Of a stretch of 64,000 bases of DNA, positions 60,301 through 64,000 are shown in pieces (within the stretch, counting starts at the first letter, position 1; each line of letters starts with the position of its first letter). The DNA is from Nissolia schottii (Eukaryota > Streptophyta > Magnoliopsida > Fabales > Fabaceae). The DNA is taken from assembly GCA_003254905.1 (NCBI GenBank), contig QANU01054614.1, positions 52,606 through 116,605 of the forward strand. Reading direction: 5' to 3'. The position numbers were made by a program, and so were the translations under genes. The notes beneath the pieces are model-generated. The model made no database searches. It was not told where the DNA came from and was given only the letters and a program-made list of their open reading frames with translations.

Positions 60301-62939
60301 AATAATGAAGTTGCTATACTAAATCAAGTGTTCATGGCTGCCGAACAACCATGTGATGAATTCTTTTGAATTTTTGGTTTTATAGTTGATTAGATTAAAG
60401 GAAAGACTATTGATTATCACATTGTCAATAACAAACTCCTACTTGACATCATGTATAACCTTTGTTTCTATTTTCAGGGTCCTAGACAGGAGGTCATTGT
60501 TGATTTGGTGGAACAGTGTCGAGCGTACAAGCAGAGAGTGGTACACCTTGTTAACTCAACTTCGTAAGGCCTGATGTCCCTTTCTGTGAAATTATGATAT
60601 GACACCCATACATCGTATTGTTTAAAGTTTAAATCTTTGATTATGTTGATTGCATTCTTGATAAAGTTTATTCTTGTCTAAAGAATTTAAGTCATTATTG
60701 TGGTGGCTTTCGTCTGTTTTTCCAGGGATGAATCACTGCTTTGCCAAGGACTAGCTCTGAATGATGATCTGCAGCGTGTACTGGCCAAGCATGAATCTTT
60801 CTTGTCAGGAACTTCTACTCAAAATCCAAATCACCCAGAGAATTCGAAGCCTGCACCTTCTGGAGCACTTGTAGATATTGATGCTCCTTTGGTTGATACT
60901 GGAGATACTAGCAAACAAACTGATGGAAGGTAATACTGTCTATTATTTCTCTCTATTGCTTTGCTCATGATAAATTAATTGCATTCGTAAACAAGTTACT
61001 ATCAGTTTTACCCTATAATAATCCAAGTAATTCATTACTGTGCTATTTTCTTGGCGTTGAAAATTGTACAGCTCAAAATAACTTCTGAGTAATATGTGCC
61101 CTGGCAACTTGTTTCTGTTATCTCTACTGGAATGATGCGTTTTGTGTTGGGAATAGCATATCAGATATGGTTATAAATTGAAATTGAGTTCCAGTTATTG
61201 GATTTCATTAGCGTTTGAGGCTCTGTGAAGTTGTGATATTCTTTTATTATGAATAGTGTAGTTTATCTCATCATAAATATTTACCAAGTTTGGATGTTTA
61301 AGAGATCTAGGCTGTTACACTTGGGACATGTTATGTTAGACCATCAAAACTGGTTTAGTTCACCCAACAGTAATAAGTTTATTGTATCTTGCCATTAGCT
61401 AGGGCAAAGGCTTTAGTTTGGACGCAGACGTATGTAGTTTTTTTTCTTTTTTCTTTCTGTATAAACATGTAGAAATATATTTATGTATGAAAGACTTTCA
61501 AGTTGACCTTGCCTTTCTGTTGCCTTCTGGCTATATGGATCTTCATAATTCTTATATATTCGTATCATACGATATTTTACTAGTAGGTCCCCTTCTAGTG
61601 CTGAAGCAGGCTCCCAAACATTGAATCAGTTGTTGCTTCCTGCACCCTCCGCATCTAATGGTTCAACTGTGTCTGCAAAGGTTGATTCCAAAGTGGACCT
61701 GCTCAGTGGTGATGACTATAATTCCCCAAAAGCAGATACTTCACTTGCTCTTGTTCCTCTTGGAGAACAACAGCCTGCTAGTCCTGTGAATCAGCAGAGT
61801 GCTCTTGTTCCTTTTGATATGTTTTCTAACGAAAACAATGCACCTACATCTGTCAATGCTCAGCTAACGCAGCCAACTAATGCAGCTGGCCAAACCAGTC
61901 CATTTACTCCCCAATTCCAACAGCAGACTTTCATGTCTCAAGGTGGAATTTACCCTAATGGAAATGTTCCAAATGCAGAGTTGCCTCAGTATGAACAATC
62001 ACTCTCTACACAGAATACTGGTCCTACCTGGAATGGTCAGGTTGCACAGCAGCAACAGTCACCTTCGCCTGTTTATGGTGCATTTAATGTTTCTGTATTG
62101 GATTTAAACATTATCAAGTTTGGCAGAAATTTTTCATATTTGCATTCTCTTCAATTTTGAAAATGGTTTAAGTTGGTTTGTGGCAAATTTGCAAGTCTAC
62201 AATATTTTTCTCCGAGTGACTGGCAATGACATGCCAGGTTTGTGCCTGGATGGAATGCGGAGAATGTAAATTTACTGGATTTCTGCACTCATTCCAGACT
62301 AGATTGCATCACTCTCATATTTGTTGTGGGTGTTTGATAGGTACGCAAAGCAGTGGATCATTGCCACCACCTCCCTGGGAAGCTCAACCGGCACATAATG
62401 GCAATCCAGTTGCGGGCTCTCCATATCCACGAGCACCACAAGCTCAAATGATGATGACAAATGTACAAAGTGCGTCAGATTCTCAGGGTCCTCCAGCAAT
62501 GGGTAACGGCCAGGTTGGTATGTATATGCAGCCGAACGCACACAGTCACATGTCAGCAATCAATTACAGTAGTGGTCCGAGCAATCAATTTGGCTTGCAT
62601 CCTCAGCATATTCAAGGTGTTGGAGGGCCCTACCTGGGCATGGCTTCACATCAAATGCAACCTGGTCCTGTGGCTTCCATGTATCCTCAACAAATGTACG
62701 GGAATCAATTTATAGGATATGGCTATGGTCAGCAGCAAGGAGTTCCATATATTGACCAGCAAATGTATGGTCTAACTGTTAGAGATGATAGTGGTTTGAG
62801 AAACCCTTACCAGGTTTCAACTGCATCACATGTTCCATCTGGGAAGCCTTCCAAGCCAGAGGATAAGTTATTTGGGGACCTCGTTGACATGGCAAAAGTG
62901 AAGCCGAAACCCACTCCAGGCCGCGCTGGTAGCATGTAA
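48323..62939 (+). CDS. TOL9: TOM1-LIKE protein (TOL9-like), VHS-GAT ubiquitin adaptor
   Basis: Ten exons join into 671 codons: 48323-48423, 53746-53824, 57306-57404, 57502-57615, 57835-57995, 58580-58661, 60478-60563, 60726-60929, 61587-62077, 62341-62939; all GT-AG and in phase. Residues about 1-140 are a VHS domain ([40 protein letters not shown]). Residues about 195-285 are a GAT domain ([38 protein letters not shown]). The C-terminal half is Gln/Pro/Met-rich and ends [13 protein letters not shown]...GRAGSM. TOL proteins act as ESCRT-0 substitutes in plants, binding ubiquitinated plasma-membrane cargo and handing it to ESCRT-I for vacuolar sorting. Length and C-terminus fit Arabidopsis TOL9 (about 675 aa). 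Introns 1 (5.3 kb) and 2 (3.5 kb) are transposon-rich. No disruption seen. Confidence 0.95.
48750..49075 (+). mobile_element. RTE LINE 3' tail copy in TOL9 intron 1
   Basis: The plus strand reads the worn C-terminal RTE phrase (CACCTATTATGGAAAAGATGG, AGGTGATTTGGACATGTGAG) and finishes at CCCACATAGTGGGACAACG plus a TTGTTCTTGTTGTT tail. It is parallel to 53275-53590. Confidence 0.7.
49540..53590 (+). mobile_element. RTE-clade LINE with endonuclease and reverse-transcriptase relics in TOL9 intron 1
   Basis: Conceptual translation across frames shows endonuclease relics ([20 protein letters not shown] near 49565; [20 protein letters not shown] near 50160). Reverse-transcriptase relics follow: [15 protein letters not shown] near 52290, [20 protein letters not shown] near 52520. 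The C-terminal zone and a TTGTTGTTGTTG tail are at 53560-53580. Stops and frameshifts are numerous, so no protein is made. Foreign blocks interrupt it: an A-rich-tailed fragment around 49740-49940, a 306 bp tandem duplication at 50851-51462, and unrelated sequence at 51463-52140. Confidence 0.85.
50851..51462 (+). repeat. Two 306 bp near-identical tandem units inside the LINE
   Basis: Unit 1 starts at 50851 and unit 2 at 51157, a 306 bp offset. By eye they differ at only about a dozen positions, for example GAAACAAGAC against GGAACAAGAC and ACCTTGAATAG against ACCTCGAATAG. The surrounding LINE is far more decayed, so the duplication is much younger than the LINE insertion. Confidence 0.85.
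54300..54730 (+). mobile_element. Highly degraded RTE LINE 3' fragment in TOL9 intron 2
   Basis: Residual phrases of the RTE C-terminus are readable (GAAGAGATGCAGATGTTGC, GACAAAATCGGATTAGGAAT, GAAGTCCCAGTAA) in the same order as in the better copies. The tail is not preserved. It is followed at about 54830-54910 by an L1-like 3' UTR phrase ending in an A-rich stretch. Confidence 0.55.
55135..55540 (+). pseudogene. GC-rich captured gene fragment, possibly from a protein kinase
   Basis: This block is markedly GC-rich compared with the intron around it. One plus-strand frame (55139-55537) contains [10 protein letters not shown], resembling the kinase catalytic-loop motif HRDIKPxNVL with the catalytic Asp changed to Gly, preceded by a plausible helix end. 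Nothing else of the kinase fold is recognisable, so the kinase reading is tentative. A fragment captured by a transposon is the simplest explanation. Confidence 0.3.
56080..56128. repeat. Near-perfect palindrome (hairpin)
   Basis: GGAGGGATGAGATTTAGGGA is followed, after a short CCAATT centre, by its near complement ending CTCATCCCTCTCC. It could fold into a stem of about 20 bp. It may be the fused ends of a MITE or a transposon end in TOL9 intron 2. Confidence 0.65.
56731..57006. mobile_element. MITE (276 bp) in TOL9 intron 2
   Basis: The left end GGTAACGTTTGGTAAG is mirrored at the right by CTTACCAAATGCTACC (16 bp inverted repeat with two mismatches). A further inner match, ATACGGAGAT at left and CTCCGTATT at right, extends it. 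No ORF. The target duplication was not resolved. Confidence 0.65.
59271..60206. mobile_element. Non-autonomous hAT element (936 bp) in TOL9 intron 6
   Basis: The left end TAGGGGGGGGGGCAC and the right end TTTTTGCCCACCCTTA are inverted versions of a TAGGGTGGGCA-type hAT end. The flanking 8-mers GGTACATA (59263-59270) and GGTAGATG (60207-60214) agree at six of eight positions, consistent with an old 8 bp duplication. Subterminal sequence is rich in AACCGG/ACCAAA words. The centre (59500-59760) is an unrelated GC-rich insert with no transposase. Confidence 0.7.
59500..59760. repeat. GC-rich GCCACTGCT minisatellite within the hAT element
   Basis: Repeats on the theme GATCTGACGCTGCCACTGCT occur three to four times (59630-59705), preceded by CGCCACCGCTCC-type words. 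Both strands stay open here (80 and 134 codons), a by-product of the GC-rich triplet composition. It might be a captured exon fragment with Ala/Thr-rich coding, but no protein family is recognisable. Confidence 0.5.
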
Positions 62940-64000
62940 AACCATAACTGGGATTGCATCTTTCACTTCACCCGTTTGCTCATTCGTGTCCCTATCTATA
63001 TATGTTTTTGTCGCATGTTTGCTTGTGACGGGGAATTAGCATTTGATTATGTACATTCGCTCTAGGAAAAATGTTTAAAAATGAAAAAAAAAAAAAAATG
63101 GCTGGACCATCTTTCGGGTTGGACTGAAGTTTGTGGCATTTTCAACTTTGAATTTCCCTTACTCTTTTGGGATTTTGGTTGTAAGGTGCACAAGTTTAAC
63201 GCCGCTAAAGTCTAGAGAACGGATGTCTTGTCTTCGAAAGCGTTTAAAATGCTCCTTTCATTTATTGGAACATTGAATGTACCAATGTTATTAGTCATTT
63301 TTATAAAGAGAAACAGATGATCCAACGGTAAAGAAGTTATAAGAAAACTTTTGTAGCCTCTTTGGATGTCAAAATTGGAATTGTAATCTAGAATACTAAA
63401 TTCAATTCTAATTTTGAAAGATATAAACAAAGTTTTATATTCTGTTTTGAGTATGCTAAAGAGTTTGATCTTAAAATGTAATTCTAATCTAAATTTTTTA
63501 AAATTTTAATTTGTGATTTAAAAGATTATTTTTGTATTATAATATTATTTTTATTATTAGTTTTAAAAATGATCCATAAGATTAACAAAATCATGAGTAA
63601 GATTGTACTATCTTATGGCATTGAAGCATTAGTCCGTTCTAATTTCTATAGGCATGTCTAAGTTGGTGGCATGGTTGTGGATCGTCGAGCAAGATCATAT
63701 GATCGTGGGATCGACGCGTTTTGACAATATGGTGAGGCAAGGTTTCTAGCATTTTTGGGTAGCCTGATGGAGCTTCTTGAGATAGCCTAACTAGCTTCAT
63801 TTTGCCCCAAATTATAGAAAGGCAAAATTAGAAACCCTAACTGTTTGGTTCTCTCTGTCTTTGCTCTTCTCTGCCCTCTTCTAGCATTCTCTCTTTGTTC
63901 TCTGGTGTGGTGGTGAGTTGGGTTAGGTGGTGACCGGCGATGTCTTGAGGAACTCCGATGAGGTGGCGAGTGATGACAACAACTCCTTTCCTCTTTCGTG
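62940..64000. other. TOL9 3' UTR and downstream intergenic sequence
   Basis: 62940 to about 63250 is the likely 3' UTR. An A-tract at 63083-63097 is followed by more transcript-like sequence. From about 63355 the sequence becomes AT-rich. 63830-64000 is CT-rich and resembles a 5' UTR (TTCTCTCTGTCTTTGCTC), possibly of a following gene outside the window. No start codon or frame could be confirmed. Confidence 0.4.

Noticed and set aside
61621..62160. Separate 179-codon gene
   Set aside because: It is exon 9 of the TOL9-like gene read through into its intron; splicing at 62077 joins it to 62341.
1..64000. tRNA or rRNA genes
   Set aside because: I looked for cloverleaf box phrases and conserved rRNA words and saw none; a dedicated tRNA scan could still find a degenerate one.

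Overview
The window is nuclear plant DNA, most likely from a dicot and plausibly a legume. It has low gene density, GT-AG introns, AT-rich intergenic sequence, MITEs, hAT elements, copia and long-LTR retroelements, and RTE-type LINEs with TTG-repeat tails. The legume assignment is an impression from the repeat flavour only.

Three complete, multi-exon genes could be rebuilt exon by exon with canonical splice sites and continuous reading frames. A SAWADEE HOMEODOMAIN HOMOLOG gene (SHH1/SHH2 family, RNA-directed DNA methylation) lies at 14915-17845 (+, 9 exons, 227 aa). A plant cereblon gene (CRBN, substrate receptor of CUL4-DDB1 E3 ligases) lies at 40228-25005 (-, 10 exons, 554 aa); its last exon is isolated behind a 4.55 kb transposon-loaded intron. 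A TOM1-LIKE gene (TOL9-like ESCRT-0-type ubiquitin adaptor) lies at 48323-62939 (+, 10 exons, 671 aa). A class IV PLP aminotransferase (D-amino-acid transaminase / ADC lyase family) lies at 43557-45689 (+) and lacks a recognisable first exon. A C-terminal fragment of a tonoplast monosaccharide transporter (MSSP/TMT) sits just upstream of it at 42096-42330.

Layout: 1-5.5 kb is intergenic with a MITE and two copies of a non-coding repeat. 5.5-9.3 kb is a hAT transposon with a decayed transposase inserted in the second repeat copy; the first copy keeps the empty target site. 9.4-14.5 kb is repeats, including a 3 kb solo LTR inside a MITE. 14.9-17.9 kb is SHH. 18-25 kb is LTR fragments, two of them inverted. 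25-40.2 kb is CRBN; its introns hold an LTR, a decayed copia nested in a TRIM, MITEs and RTE tails. 40.5-42.4 kb is repeats and the transporter fragment. 42.6-47.4 kb is the aminotransferase flanked by two same-strand pieces of one LTR family. 48.3-63 kb is TOL9-like, with a decayed RTE LINE in intron 1 and a non-autonomous hAT in intron 6.

The genes belong to unrelated processes (methylation targeting, protein degradation, folate or D-amino-acid metabolism, endosomal sorting) and do not form a pathway. The most unusual pattern is in the LTR family with TGTAACATCC / GGATGTTACA ends: recognisably shared flanks bracket two places where each copy carries a different short motif array.
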